This document shows, piece after piece, positions 1-8,217 of a stretch of DNA of 64,000 nucleotides. The position numbers were made by a program, and so were the translations under genes. Numbering within the stretch: position 1 is the first letter of the stretch; each line of letters opens with the position of its first letter. The notes under the pieces were generated by a model that was given only the letters and a program-made list of their open reading frames with translations, did no database searches and had not been told where the DNA came from. Source of the stretch: Streptomyces sp. CB01249 (GTDB lineage Bacteria; Actinomycetota; Actinomycetes; Streptomycetales; Streptomycetaceae). The DNA is taken from assembly GCF_001905735.1 (NCBI RefSeq), contig NZ_LISW01000001.1, positions 802,603 through 866,602 of the forward strand, in the 5' to 3' direction.

Positions 1-994
1 CGGCAAGTGGGACACCCACTCGGGCAACATCACCTTCGTCCGCAACCCCAAGTGGTGGGGGAGGAAGGGCAAACTGGACAAGCGGGTGTACGTCAACCTG
101 GAGTCCACGGCGGGCGTCAACGCCTTCAAGAACGGCCAGCTGGACTACACCTCCGCCGTCGACGCGGAGAGCCTGAAGCAGGTCAAGGGCCTCAAGGGCA
201 CGGAGATCCGCAGCGGCGGCAGCCCCTTCGAGTACTCCCTGTACTTCAACACCAAGTCGGCGGTCCTCTCCGAGAAGGCCGTCCGCAAGGCGGTCCAGCA
301 GAGCGTCGACCGCGCCCAGATCGCGAAGATCCAGTTCCAGGGGCTCGACTACAAGGAGCCGCTGCCCGGTTCGGCCGTGCTCTACAGCTTCCAGAAGGGG
401 TACGAGGACAACCTGTCGGCCGTCCTGAAGTACGACCCGGCCGAGGCGAAGAAGACGCTCGACGCGGCAGGCTGGAAGCCCGGCTCCGACGGCGTCCGTG
501 TCAAGAACGGCAAGAAGCTCGACGTGGGCTACACCCTCCTGGGTGACGACCCGCTGGGCAAGGCCACTGCCGGGGCCCTCGCCGCGATGCTGAAGCCGGC
601 CGGTATCCACCTCGACATCCGGAAGGGCGACGACGCGGACTTCGCCAAGACCATCAGCGAGCGCAGGTTCGACCTGTTCCTGTCGGGCAACCGCTCCATG
701 GACCCGTTCGGCGCCCGCTACCTGTGCGACTTCTACTGCTCGGACCGTGACTCCAACATCACCGGCTCCGGCAGCCCGGCCCTCGACAAGGAGATCCGCG
801 CCACCACGGAGATCGCCGACCTGGACGAGCAGACGGCGGCGGTGAACAAGGTCGAGAAGAAGGCGCTCCAGGAGTACGCCTTCCTGCCCCTGTTCAGCGG
901 GCCCTCCACGTACGGCGTGAAGAAGGGCCTCGCCAACGTCGGCGCGACGATCTTCTACACCCCGCTGCCGGAGACGGTCGGCTGGCAGAAGTGA
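1..994 (+). CDS. ABC transporter substrate-binding protein, family 5 (C-terminal part)
   Basis: The reading frame is already open at base 2 and runs to a TGA at 994, so only the last ~330 residues are here; signal peptide and lipobox lie outside the window. The visible part begins with the ligand-fold stretch ending NPKWWG, typical of extracellular solute-binding family 5 (oligopeptide/dipeptide/nickel-type periplasmic proteins), and continues with the family's second lobe. These proteins bind a peptide or similar ligand outside the membrane and deliver it to an ABC importer. Permease and ATPase genes must be upstream, outside the window; none follow. A strong hairpin comes next at 1023-1057, so this is probably the last gene of its operon. 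Ligand cannot be told from sequence. Confidence 0.9.
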   Translation, partial: GKWDTHSGNITFVRNPKWWGRKGKLDKRVYVNLESTAGVNAFKNGQLDYTSAVDAESLKQVKGLKGTEIRSGGSPFEYSLYFNTKSAVLSEKAVRKAVQQSVDRAQIAKIQFQGLDYKEPLPGSAVLYSFQKGYEDNLSAVLKYDPAEAKKTLDAAGWKPGSDGVRVKNGKKLDVGYTLLGDDPLGKATAGALAAMLKPAGIHLDIRKGDDADFAKTISERRFDLFLSGNRSMDPFGARYLCDFYCSDRDSNITGSGSPALDKEIRATTEIADLDEQTAAVNKVEKKALQEYAFLPLFSGPSTYGVKKGLANVGATIFYTPLPETVGWQK

Positions 995-1022
995 CGCCCG
1001 GCGCCCCACGGCGCCGAAGCAC

Positions 1023-1057
1023 CGGTCCGCAGGCACACCTCTGGTGCCTGCGGACCG
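1023..1057 (+). terminator. Hairpin terminator after the solute-binding protein gene
   Basis: Perfect 14-bp arms (1023-1036 and 1044-1057) enclose a 7-base loop ACCTCTG, starting 29 bases after the stop codon. No U-run follows, as is usual in high-GC actinobacteria. Confidence 0.8.
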
Positions 1058-1093
1058 TTGGCGTGTGCGGGGCGCCCGTCACTTCGACTTCTG

Positions 1094-1105
1094 TGGTCCG
1101 TACCA
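1094..1105 (+). promoter_or_regulatory. DasR-like (dre-type) candidate operator upstream of GH16 gene
   Basis: TGGTCCGTACCA is an inverted repeat (TGGT-N4-ACCA) lying six bases before the -35 box of the GH16 gene. It keeps the TGGTC...ACC framework of the DasR/chitinase-promoter element (for example TGGTCCAGACCT), which responds to amino-sugar signals in streptomycetes. The match is partial, so the regulator is inferred. Confidence 0.45.
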
Positions 1106-1110
1106 AAGTC

Positions 1111-1139
1111 TTGACACGGGCTTTCTTCACTTCTTAAAT
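1111..1139 (+). promoter_or_regulatory. Promoter of the GH16 gene
   Basis: TTGACA (1111-1116), a 17-base spacer and TTAAAT (1134-1139) form a near-consensus vegetative-type promoter. This predicts a leader of roughly 130 bases before the ATG at 1276, which carries the ribosome binding site GGAAGGGA at 1262-1269. Confidence 0.65.
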
Positions 1140-1275
1140 CACGTAGCGAACCAAGTACCCCATGCCCGCTCCACCATGTCCGCTCCATCGTGTGTGCTCG
1201 ACCTGTCATGCACATGGCTTACGTGTGCACGGCGGGGTTCCCCTTCCCTCCCCATACACACCGGAAGGGAGAGTC

Positions 1276-2556
1276 ATGGACTCCCCACGCCTTTCGCGGC
1301 GCCTGCTGCGCTCCGTACTCCCGGCCCTCGCTCTCGCCCTGGCCACCGCGGGTCTGGCCGGCACCGGCGGGCCCTCCCCGGCGGGTGCCGCTCCGATGTC
1401 GCAGGCCGCGGCGACCGCCACGACGACGTTCTCCGACGAGTTCGACGGCGCGGCCGGTTCGGCCGTGGACGGCAGCAAGTGGCAGATCGAGACCGGCGAC
1501 AACGTCAACAACCACGAGCGGCAGTACTACACGTCCGGCAACAAGAACGCCGCGCTCGACGGCCAGGGCCATCTGGTCATCACCGCGCGCAAGGAGAATC
1601 CCTCCAACTACCAGTGCTGGTACGGGACCTGTCAGTACACCTCGGCGCGGCTGAACACCTCCGGCAAGTTCACCCAGGCGTACGGGCATGTCGAGGCGCG
1701 CATGAAGATCCCGCGCGGCCAGGGCATGTGGCCCGCCTTCTGGATGCTCGGCAACGACATCGGACAGGTCGGGTGGCCCAACTCCGGTGAGATCGACATC
1801 ATGGAGAACGTCGGCTTCGAGCCCTCCACCGTGCACGGCACCCTGCACGGGCCCGGCTACTCCGGCTCCGGCGGCATCGGCGCGGGCTACACCCTGCCGA
1901 ACGGCCAGGCGTTCGCGGACGCGTTCCACACCTTCGCCGTCGACTGGGCGCCCGACTCCATCACCTGGTCCGTGGACGGAAACGTCTACCAGCACCGCAC
2001 CCCGGCCGACACGAACGGCAACGCCTGGGCGTTCAACAAGCCGTTCTTCCTGATCCTCAACCTGGCGGTCGGCGGCTACTGGCCCGGCGACCCCGACGGC
2101 AGCACCGCCTTCCCGAACCAGCTCGTGGTCGACCACGTCCGCGTCACCACCAACGACAGCCAGCCGCCCGCCACGGGCGGCCGGATCACCGGGCTCGCCG
2201 GGAAGTGCGTGGACGTCGCCGCCGCCGCCACCGCGAACGGCACCCCGGTCCAGCTCTACGACTGCAACGGCACCGCCGCGCAGAAGTGGACCGTGGGCTC
2301 GGACGGCACCATCCGGGCGCTCGGCAAGTGCCTCGACGTGGCCTCCGGCGGTACGGCGGACGGCACCCCGGTCCAGCTCTGGGACTGCAACGGATCGGCC
2401 GCGCAGAAATGGGCGGTCAGCGGGGCCCGCGACATCGTGAACCCCCAGGCCAACAAGTGCCTGGACGTCACGGGCAACAACTCCGCCAACGGCACCCGGC
2501 TGCAGATCTGGACCTGCGCGGGAACGGCCAACCAGAAGTGGACGGTCAACGGCTGA
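1276..2556 (+). CDS. Secreted GH16 beta-1,3(4)-glucanase with C-terminal ricin-type (CBM13) domain
   Basis: A 426-residue exported glycoside hydrolase. The ATG at 1276 is chosen because GGAAGGGA precedes it and a good signal peptide (positive start, long Ala/Leu core, about residues 1-40) follows; the frame stays open further upstream but without these. The GH16 active site EIDIME lies at residues 172-177, with E172 as expected nucleophile and E177 as acid/base. Residues ~300-426 form a ricin-type beta-trefoil with repeated QKW motifs, a CBM13-like sugar-binding module. Architecture and family point to endo-acting cleavage of laminarin-like beta-1,3-glucan from fungal walls or plant callose. 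The gene is monocistronic, with its own promoter and a DasR-like site upstream. Confidence 0.92.
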   Translation: MDSPRLSRRLLRSVLPALALALATAGLAGTGGPSPAGAAPMSQAAATATTTFSDEFDGAAGSAVDGSKWQIETGDNVNNHERQYYTSGNKNAALDGQGHLVITARKENPSNYQCWYGTCQYTSARLNTSGKFTQAYGHVEARMKIPRGQGMWPAFWMLGNDIGQVGWPNSGEIDIMENVGFEPSTVHGTLHGPGYSGSGGIGAGYTLPNGQAFADAFHTFAVDWAPDSITWSVDGNVYQHRTPADTNGNAWAFNKPFFLILNLAVGGYWPGDPDGSTAFPNQLVVDHVRVTTNDSQPPATGGRITGLAGKCVDVAAAATANGTPVQLYDCNGTAAQKWTVGSDGTIRALGKCLDVASGGTADGTPVQLWDCNGSAAQKWAVSGARDIVNPQANKCLDVTGNNSANGTRLQIWTCAGTANQKWTVNG

Positions 2557-2603
2557 CCGGACCGGCCCTCCGGCGCCCCGGGGGCCCATGATTGGCTGGG
2601 GGC

Positions 2604-3431
2604 ATGATCGATGCCTTCCTCGCCGGTGACCTGACCGACATCGAGGCGGCGGTCCGCGCAGCGGCCGCCGCCGAGATCATGCCCCGCTTCCGGCAGCTCG
2701 CCGCCCACGAGGTGGTCGAGAAGAACGGCCCTCACGACCTCGTGACCGTCGCGGACCGGCGCGCCGAGGAACACCTCACCGCCTCCCTCGGCCGGCTCCT
2801 GCCCGGCTCGGTCGTCGTCGGCGAGGAGGCCGTCCACGCCGACCCGAAGGTGTACGAGGCGCTGGGCGGCGAGGCGCCCGTATGGATCGTCGACCCGGTC
2901 GACGGCACCCGGCAGTTCGTCCACGGCGAGCCCGGCTTCTGCACCCTGGTCGCCCTCGCCCACCGCGGCGAACTGCTGGCCTCCTGGACCTACGCCCCCG
3001 CCCTGGACGAGATGGCCGTCGCCGTACGCGGACGGGGAGCGCGGGTCGACGGCACCCCGATCCGGGCGGGCTCGCCCGCGCCCGACGCCGTGCTGCGCGT
3101 GGCGATGTCCCACCCCGACTACACCACCGACGAGCAGAAGGCGGCCCTGCTCGGCCTGCGCGCCGAGGGCTTCGCCGCCCGCCCCTGCGGCTCGGCGGGC
3201 CTCGAATACCTCGCCGTGGCCCGGGGCGAGAGCGACGCCGTCGCCTTCAACTGGGAGTACGCCTGGGACCATGCGGCCGGGCTCCTCCTCGTCGCCGAGG
3301 CGGGCGGCACGCAGTCCACGCTGGCCGGTGAGCCGTTCCGTATCGCGGGCGGCAACGCCCTGCCCTTCACCGCAGCCCGCGACCGCGCCACCGCCGACCG
3401 CGTCCTGGCGGCGCTGCGCACGGGCGCCTGA
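2604..3431 (+). CDS. Inositol monophosphatase family phosphatase (histidinol-phosphatase-like)
   Basis: A 275-residue protein of the Mg-dependent, lithium-sensitive FIG superfamily. Motif DPVDGTRQF at about residues 97-105 and the second metal motif WDHAAGLLLVAEAGG near residue 220 are intact, as is the EE pair (GEEAV) upstream that ligates metal. It should hydrolyse a small phosphomonoester such as inositol-1-phosphate or histidinol phosphate; which one cannot be decided. ATG 2604 is used; an in-frame TTG at 2592 is an alternative. There is no spaced ribosome binding site: G-rich sequence abuts the ATG. It starts 47 bases after the GH16 stop and is convergent with the SDR gene downstream. 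Confidence 0.85.
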   Translation: MIDAFLAGDLTDIEAAVRAAAAAEIMPRFRQLAAHEVVEKNGPHDLVTVADRRAEEHLTASLGRLLPGSVVVGEEAVHADPKVYEALGGEAPVWIVDPVDGTRQFVHGEPGFCTLVALAHRGELLASWTYAPALDEMAVAVRGRGARVDGTPIRAGSPAPDAVLRVAMSHPDYTTDEQKAALLGLRAEGFAARPCGSAGLEYLAVARGESDAVAFNWEYAWDHAAGLLLVAEAGGTQSTLAGEPFRIAGGNALPFTAARDRATADRVLAALRTGA

Positions 3432-3446
3432 CGGCGGGCGGGCCGG

Positions 3447-4292
3447 TCAGAGGTCCAGCAGCTCCCGGGTCAGCGCGGTGAGCCGCTTGCGGGCCTCGGG
3501 GTCGTAGGCCTGGTCGTGCGCCCGCGCGTCCGTGAACCGGTCGAAATAGCGGCCGGTGACCTCCGCGAGCGCCGGGTCGGTGATCAGCCGCACCGTCGGG
3601 CGCACCCCCTCCTCGATGGAGACGGCGGGCGTCAGCCCGTACGCGCGCACGCCCTCGGTGTCCATCAGATGGGCCGGGTGCAGCGCGTTGACGGTGACGC
3701 CGGTGCGAGCCGTCTCCTCCTCGGCCAGGTCGAACGTCGCCATGATCATCGCGAGCTTGCTCCGGCAGTACGCCTCAAGGCCCTCGTAACCGCGCTCCAT
3801 CATGACGTCGTCCAGATCGACGGGGGCCTGGCCCATCGAGGCCACCTGGACCACCCGCGCGGGCGCCGAAGCCGACAGCAGCGGCAGCAGCTCCTTGGTG
3901 AGCAGATACGGCGTCAGATGGTTGACCGTGAAGCGCAGTTCGTGGCCCTGTGCGCCGAACTCGCGGCGCAGCGGTTCGCTTCCGCCGCCCGCCACCGCGT
4001 TGTTGACGAGCACATCGAGCCGGGGCTCGGCCGCGCGGACGGCGGCCGCCATGGCCCGGACCTGGTCGAGGTCGGACAGGTCCGCGAGATACGTGCGCAC
4101 CTCGGCCCGGCCGGCCGAGAGCTCCCGCGCCTCGGCGGCGGCCCGGTCGAGCCGGGTCCGATCGCGGCCGTGCAGGAGCAGCGTCGCGCCGCGCCCGGCC
4201 AGGTCGCGGGCGAGGTGGAGGCCGAGCCCCTGGGTGGCGCCGGTGATGAGGACGGTTCCGTTGAAGGTGTCGGGTGCCGTGTAGGTATCCAT
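3447..4292 (-). CDS. Short-chain dehydrogenase/reductase
   Basis: A 281-residue classical SDR of the retinol-dehydrogenase/light-dependent-protochlorophyllide-reductase-like type. The N-terminal nucleotide-binding motif TGATQGLG sits at about residues 16-23, NNAVAGG in the middle, and the catalytic YxxxK as YCRSK near residue 174. It should oxidise or reduce an alcohol/carbonyl with NADP(H). The start ATG at 4292 is set by the position of the Rossmann strand; the open frame beyond it runs through the divergent MarR gene and is spurious. It is transcribed away from the MarR regulator across 90 bases that hold a perfect operator-like repeat, so it is probably that regulator's target. Confidence 0.9.
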   Translation of the reverse strand: MDTYTAPDTFNGTVLITGATQGLGLHLARDLAGRGATLLLHGRDRTRLDRAAAEARELSAGRAEVRTYLADLSDLDQVRAMAAAVRAAEPRLDVLVNNAVAGGGSEPLRREFGAQGHELRFTVNHLTPYLLTKELLPLLSASAPARVVQVASMGQAPVDLDDVMMERGYEGLEAYCRSKLAMIMATFDLAEEETARTGVTVNALHPAHLMDTEGVRAYGLTPAVSIEEGVRPTVRLITDPALAEVTGRYFDRFTDARAHDQAYDPEARKRLTALTRELLDL

Positions 4293-4303
4293 GGGTTGAG
4301 TTA

Positions 4304-4319
4304 TATCAAGAGCTTGATA
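4304..4319 (+). promoter_or_regulatory. Palindromic operator between SDR and MarR genes
   Basis: TATCAAG-AG-CTTGATA is a perfect inverted repeat with 7-bp arms and a 2-bp centre, AT-rich in an otherwise GC-rich region, placed midway between the two divergent starts (4292 and 4383). Size and symmetry fit a MarR dimer site. Confidence 0.7.
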
Positions 4320-4369
4320 CGTATTCCATGCTTGCCTTGGGTTCGGTTCCTGCTGTATATCCGGCGCTG

Positions 4370-4375
4370 TACGCT
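4370..4375 (+). promoter_or_regulatory. -10 box (TACGCT) of an apparently leaderless MarR gene
   Basis: TACGCT is followed by seven bases and then the ATG at 4383, leaving no room for a ribosome binding site. Transcription would start at or next to the A of the ATG. Confidence 0.5.
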
Positions 4376-4382
4376 CGCGACC

Positions 4383-4814
4383 ATGGGAATGACCGCCGGT
4401 GAACGCCTCGGCCTGGACATCAAGCGCGCCGAGCAGGCCCTCATGGCAGCCAAGAGCGCCGCGCTCAAGGACGCCGAACTCACGGTCGCGCAGTACGCGG
4501 CGCTGCTCGCGCTCTCCGCCAACCCCGGGATCTCGGGCGCGGCCCTCGCCCGGGAGTGCCTGGTGACCCCCCAGGCGATGGCGGGGGTGCTCAAACACCT
4601 GGAGGAGCGCGGCCTGATCGCCAGGTCCGCCCACCCCTACCACCAGAAGATGCTGGAGACCCGGCTGACCGACGCGGGCACGGAGACCCTGCGCCTCGCC
4701 GACGAGCGCGCGGTCCGCATCGAACGCCGCATCGCGGACGCGCTCACCCCCGAGGAACGCGACACGCTGCGCGACCTGCTGGCCCGCAGCGTCACCGCGA
4801 TCCGCGCGGACTGA
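4383..4814 (+). CDS. MarR family transcriptional regulator
   Basis: A 143-residue winged-helix protein with a central helix-turn-helix (AQYAALLALS ... GAALARECLVTPQAM, about residues 37-70) and wing, flanked by helices for dimerisation; the length is typical of MarR. Such proteins bind a palindromic site as dimers and release it on binding a small, often phenolic ligand. It faces the SDR gene across a perfect 16-bp repeat, so it likely represses both itself and the SDR. Start ATG 4383 lies 7 bases behind a TACGCT box, suggesting a leaderless mRNA. The stop is 6 bases from that of the convergent nucleotidyltransferase gene. Confidence 0.9.
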   Translation: MGMTAGERLGLDIKRAEQALMAAKSAALKDAELTVAQYAALLALSANPGISGAALARECLVTPQAMAGVLKHLEERGLIARSAHPYHQKMLETRLTDAGTETLRLADERAVRIERRIADALTPEERDTLRDLLARSVTAIRAD

Positions 4815-4820
4815 GCCCCG

Positions 4821-5663
4821 TCACGAAGCGGCGGCCAGCACCTCGCGCACCTCGCGGACCAGTTCCGCCGCCGTCTCCACCGCCGCCGGGTCCAGCCCGC
4901 GCAGTGCCGCGTCGACCCGCTCCGCGAACCCGGGCGGGGTCTCGGGGAGGGCGGCGGTCGCCGCGACGGCGCCCTTCTCGTTGAGGCACCAGGTGCGGTG
5001 GTGGGCGTGGAGCGCCTGGGCGAGGATGCCGAAGGCGCGGGACAGGCAGAGCGAGACGTGCAGCCGGTCGCCCGCCGGGGCCGACTTGCGGGCCCCCGCG
5101 ACGGAGAACTCCGCCTCCCAGGCCGCATCGGCCAGCGCCTTGCGCAGCGGCTCCGGGTAGCGCGATGTCTCTTCCCGAAGGGCCGTCAACTCCCCGTCCG
5201 GATCGGCCAGTACGCGCCCGAGGGCGACCTCGCCCGGATACGCGAGCGACCAGAAGCCCAGCGGATGGCCCGGCTGGACGCCCACCTCGTAGCGGCCCTC
5301 CCGGCAGTCGGCCCAGACCGCCCGGACCCGGTCCACGTCGCGCAGGATCCAGTCGACCTGGACGCCGTCCACCCGCAGCCAGCCGCCCGCGTTCACCCAC
5401 GGCCCCCAGCCGCCGGGGCCGGTCACCTCGGCCGGGGAGCCCTGGAAGGCGGCGGCCAGTGCGGACAGGGCGGCGGTGTCCGGCGTACCGCGGTAGTACA
5501 CGCCGAGGTCCCAGTCGGAGTCCGGGCGGTGGGTGCCCCGGGCCCGGCTGCCGCCGAGCAGGACGGCCCGGATACCGGGCACTTGGGTGAGCCGGGCGGC
5601 CATCTCGGCGACCCGGGCGGTCATTCCGGAATCGGCGGGTCCCGCGAAGTTCTCTGAGGTCAT
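4821..5663 (-). CDS. Nucleotidyltransferase-domain protein
   Basis: A 280-residue protein with the polymerase-beta-type nucleotidyltransferase core at its N terminus: GGSRARG at residues 37-43 followed by SDWDLG, giving the two metal-binding aspartates D50 and D52. The C-terminal half is helical, as in antibiotic-modifying (aminoglycoside or lincosamide) nucleotidyltransferases, but no resistance family is clearly recognised. Substrate is unknown. TAGTGT stands nine bases upstream of the ATG with no ribosome binding site, so the transcript may be leaderless. It is divergent from the phytoene-desaturase-like gene. Confidence 0.75.
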   Translation of the reverse strand: MTSENFAGPADSGMTARVAEMAARLTQVPGIRAVLLGGSRARGTHRPDSDWDLGVYYRGTPDTAALSALAAAFQGSPAEVTGPGGWGPWVNAGGWLRVDGVQVDWILRDVDRVRAVWADCREGRYEVGVQPGHPLGFWSLAYPGEVALGRVLADPDGELTALREETSRYPEPLRKALADAAWEAEFSVAGARKSAPAGDRLHVSLCLSRAFGILAQALHAHHRTWCLNEKGAVAATAALPETPPGFAERVDAALRGLDPAAVETAAELVREVREVLAAAS

Positions 5664-5750
5664 CGGGCGAGGACACTACCCGGCCCCCGGCTGTCGGTGC
5701 CTGCGAATATCCTGGGTGCTCCGACCGTCGGCTGACAAAGGAGTCCGAAG

Positions 5751-7187
5751 GTGCCGTCGATGCTCGATGCGGTCGTGGTGGGCGCGGGCCCCAACGGACT
5801 GACCGCCGCAGTCGAACTGGCCCGCCGGGGCTTCGCCGTCCAGGTCTTCGAGGCCGGACCCGCCGTCGGCGGCGGCGCGCGTACGGAGGAGCTGACGCTC
5901 CCCGGCTTCCGGCACGACCCCTGCTCCGCGGTGCACCCCCTGGCCATAGGCTCCCCGGCCTTCGACACGATGCCCCTCGACCGGCACGGCCTGGAGTGGA
6001 TCCAGCCCGAGCTGGCCCTCGCCCACCCCTTCCCCGACGGCACCGCCGCCGTGCTCGCCGCCTCGGTGGGGGAGACCGCGATGTCGCTCGGCCCCGGGGA
6101 CGCGGGCGCCTACCGCAGGCTCCTCGCCCCCTACCTCGGCCACTGGGACAGCCTCGCCCGGGACTTCCTGCGCACCCCGTGGGACGGGCTGCCCGGCGAC
6201 CCGTACCGCTGGGCGCGCTTCGGGCTCGACGCGATCCAGCCCGCCTCGCTGCTCTCGCGGCGCTTCCGGGGCGAGAAGGCGCGCGGCCTGCTCGCCGGCC
6301 TCGCGGCGCACGCCATCGCGCCGACGAACGGCCTCGCGACCGGCGGCATCGCCCTCCTCTTCGCGCTCGCCGCGCACGAGCGGGGCTGGCCCGTTCCGCG
6401 CGGCGGCTCGCAGGCCATCTCCGACGCCCTCGCCTCGTATCTGCGGGAGCTGGGCGGCACCATCACGACCGGTACGGAGGTCAAGCGCCTGGACGAACTG
6501 CCGCCCGCCCGCGCCTACGTCTTCGACACCTCCCCGGCCGCCCTCGCCCGGATCGCCGGTCTCGGCCGCGCCTACCAGGGGTACCGCTACGGCGCCTCCT
6601 GCTTCAAGATCGACTACGCGCTGTCGGGCCCGGTCCCGTGGACCGCCGAGGAGCCCCGCCGGGCCGGCACCGTGCACATCGGCCCCACCGCGGGCGAGAT
6701 CGACGACGCCCTGCACCGGGCGGTCGACGGCCGCGACCCCCGCGTCCCCTTCCTGATCACCGCGCAGTCCAGCCTGGTCGACCCCTCCCGCGCCCCCGAG
6801 GGCAAGCACGTCTTCTGGGTGTACGGGCATGTCCCGGCGGGCTGGCAGGGCGACGCGACCGAGGTCATCGAACGGCAGCTGGAGCGGTTCGCCCCCGGCT
6901 TCCGCGACCTGGTCCTCGCCCGCGCGGTCGCCGGGCCGCCCGGCATCGCGAAGCGCAACGCGAACTACGTGGACGGGGACATCGCCTGCGGTGCCTTCGC
7001 CGGCCTCCAGACCGTCATCCGCCCCAAGCTGGCCCGCGTCCCGTACGCCACCGCGCACCCGGCGGTCTTCCTCTGCTCCTCGGCGACCCCGCCCGGCCCC
7101 GGGGTGCACGGCATGTCCGGACACCACGCGGCGAAGGCGGTCTGGCGAAGGCTGCGTGCGTCGGGGGAGCCCGGCCGCCGCCGCTGA
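5751..7187 (+). CDS. Phytoene desaturase-like FAD/NAD(P)-dependent oxidoreductase
   Basis: A 478-residue flavoprotein of the carotenoid desaturase/amine oxidase superfamily. The dinucleotide-binding motif GAGPNG is at residues 11-16, followed by the [13 protein letters not shown] stretch typical of CrtI-like enzymes, and a C-terminal FAD contact motif ends in GMSGHHAA. The GTG at 5751 is preferred because AAGGAG lies seven bases upstream; an in-frame ATG is at 5760. No carotenoid synthesis genes are nearby, so the substrate is open; close actinobacterial relatives are annotated only as NAD(P)/FAD oxidoreductases. The stop is 6 bases from the convergent DUF389 gene. Confidence 0.85.
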   Translation: MPSMLDAVVVGAGPNGLTAAVELARRGFAVQVFEAGPAVGGGARTEELTLPGFRHDPCSAVHPLAIGSPAFDTMPLDRHGLEWIQPELALAHPFPDGTAAVLAASVGETAMSLGPGDAGAYRRLLAPYLGHWDSLARDFLRTPWDGLPGDPYRWARFGLDAIQPASLLSRRFRGEKARGLLAGLAAHAIAPTNGLATGGIALLFALAAHERGWPVPRGGSQAISDALASYLRELGGTITTGTEVKRLDELPPARAYVFDTSPAALARIAGLGRAYQGYRYGASCFKIDYALSGPVPWTAEEPRRAGTVHIGPTAGEIDDALHRAVDGRDPRVPFLITAQSSLVDPSRAPEGKHVFWVYGHVPAGWQGDATEVIERQLERFAPGFRDLVLARAVAGPPGIAKRNANYVDGDIACGAFAGLQTVIRPKLARVPYATAHPAVFLCSSATPPGPGVHGMSGHHAAKAVWRRLRASGEPGRRR

Positions 7188-7193
7188 CGCGGA

Positions 7194-8213
7194 TCAGCTG
7201 CGCCCGCCCTCCCGTACCGTGCAGGTGTCGGTGTCCGCCGGGCACCAGTGCGTACGCCCGCCGACCAGGTGGAGTTCGAGGTCGGCGTCCCGCATGCCGT
7301 GGTCGTCCAGCGCCTCGCGCAGCGCGGTCGGCGCCGGCTGCGGCGGCAGGCCGAGCACGCCGATGACCACGATGCCGTTGCGCGCCTCCACGGACGCGAT
7401 CTGCCACTTCCCGGTCGCCGCCCACCGCTCCGCGACCGGACGGGCGTCGGCGGCCAGCGAACGGTCCCGGGCCACGCTGATCGTTCCGGCGGTGAGCGGG
7501 GCAGCGACGAGCACCACGACACAGGAAACCGCCACGAGCGTCCAGCCCCGGAACCGCCCGACCCGCATGCGCGCCCGCTCGGCGCCCGCCCGGACGCCGT
7601 AACAGAGGAAGACCACGGTGCCGGTGGCGACGATCGCGGCCACGTTGGTCGCGAACAGGAGCGCGGACTCCCCGGCGTCGTGGTAGCGGTGCACCGTCAG
7701 CAGGAGCCCCGTCACGGCCAGCGGCGGTACCAGGGAAATAGCGATGGCCACGCCCGGGAGCGTGTCCGAGATGTCGGCGCGCACCAGGGCGAACGCACCG
7801 ACCGTGCCGGTGGCCAGCGCGGCGAGCAGGTCGATCAGGCGCGGGCTGATCCGCGAGGAGACCTGGCTGTTCGAGGCGAAGGCGTCCGGCGGGGCCGCGA
7901 TCCAGCCGAGCAGCATCCCGATCGCCACCACCGCCAGCGCGCCCCCGGTCACCAGCAGCAGACAGCGCACCACCTGACGCCGGCGGGCCAGCACCAGTGC
8001 CAGCGCGCAGCCGAGGATCGGCGTCATCAGCGGGGCGACGATCATCGCCCCGATCACCGTGGCCGTCGAGTCCCCGACGACCCCCGCGCTCGCGATGACG
8101 GCGGCCAGCACGAGCAGCCCCCAGAACCGGGTCGAGCTCGGACTGCGCAGCCCGCGCTCGATGAACAGCGCACCAGTCATCCTCCGGACCGCGTCGGCGT
8201 CGACTCCCGCCAT
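7194..8213 (-). CDS. DUF389 family membrane protein
   Basis: A 339-residue multi-pass membrane protein. It carries the conserved DUF389 segments: a first membrane helix beginning WGLLVLAAVIASAGVVGDS, then STATVIGAMIVAPLMTPILG, and further helices, with a soluble C-terminal region. The biochemical function of the family is unknown. The ATG at 8213 lies 4 bases after the stop of the upstream gene in the sequence TGAGGAGATG, which suggests translational coupling; an internal ATG at 8180 is an alternative. It forms a two-gene operon with the large membrane protein upstream. Confidence 0.85.
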   Translation of the reverse strand: MAGVDADAVRRMTGALFIERGLRSPSSTRFWGLLVLAAVIASAGVVGDSTATVIGAMIVAPLMTPILGCALALVLARRRQVVRCLLLVTGGALAVVAIGMLLGWIAAPPDAFASNSQVSSRISPRLIDLLAALATGTVGAFALVRADISDTLPGVAIAISLVPPLAVTGLLLTVHRYHDAGESALLFATNVAAIVATGTVVFLCYGVRAGAERARMRVGRFRGWTLVAVSCVVVLVAAPLTAGTISVARDRSLAADARPVAERWAATGKWQIASVEARNGIVVIGVLGLPPQPAPTALREALDDHGMRDADLELHLVGGRTHWCPADTDTCTVREGGRS

Positions 8214-8217
8214 CTCC

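Noticed and set aside
1219..2589. 456-codon minus-strand frame opposite the GH16 gene
   Set aside because: Low-complexity Val/Gly/Arg composition, no start signals, and the plus strand encodes an intact GH16 active site.
5751..7187. Carotenoid biosynthesis cluster
   Set aside because: Only a CrtI-like flavoprotein is present; no phytoene synthase, GGPP synthase or cyclase gene is nearby.
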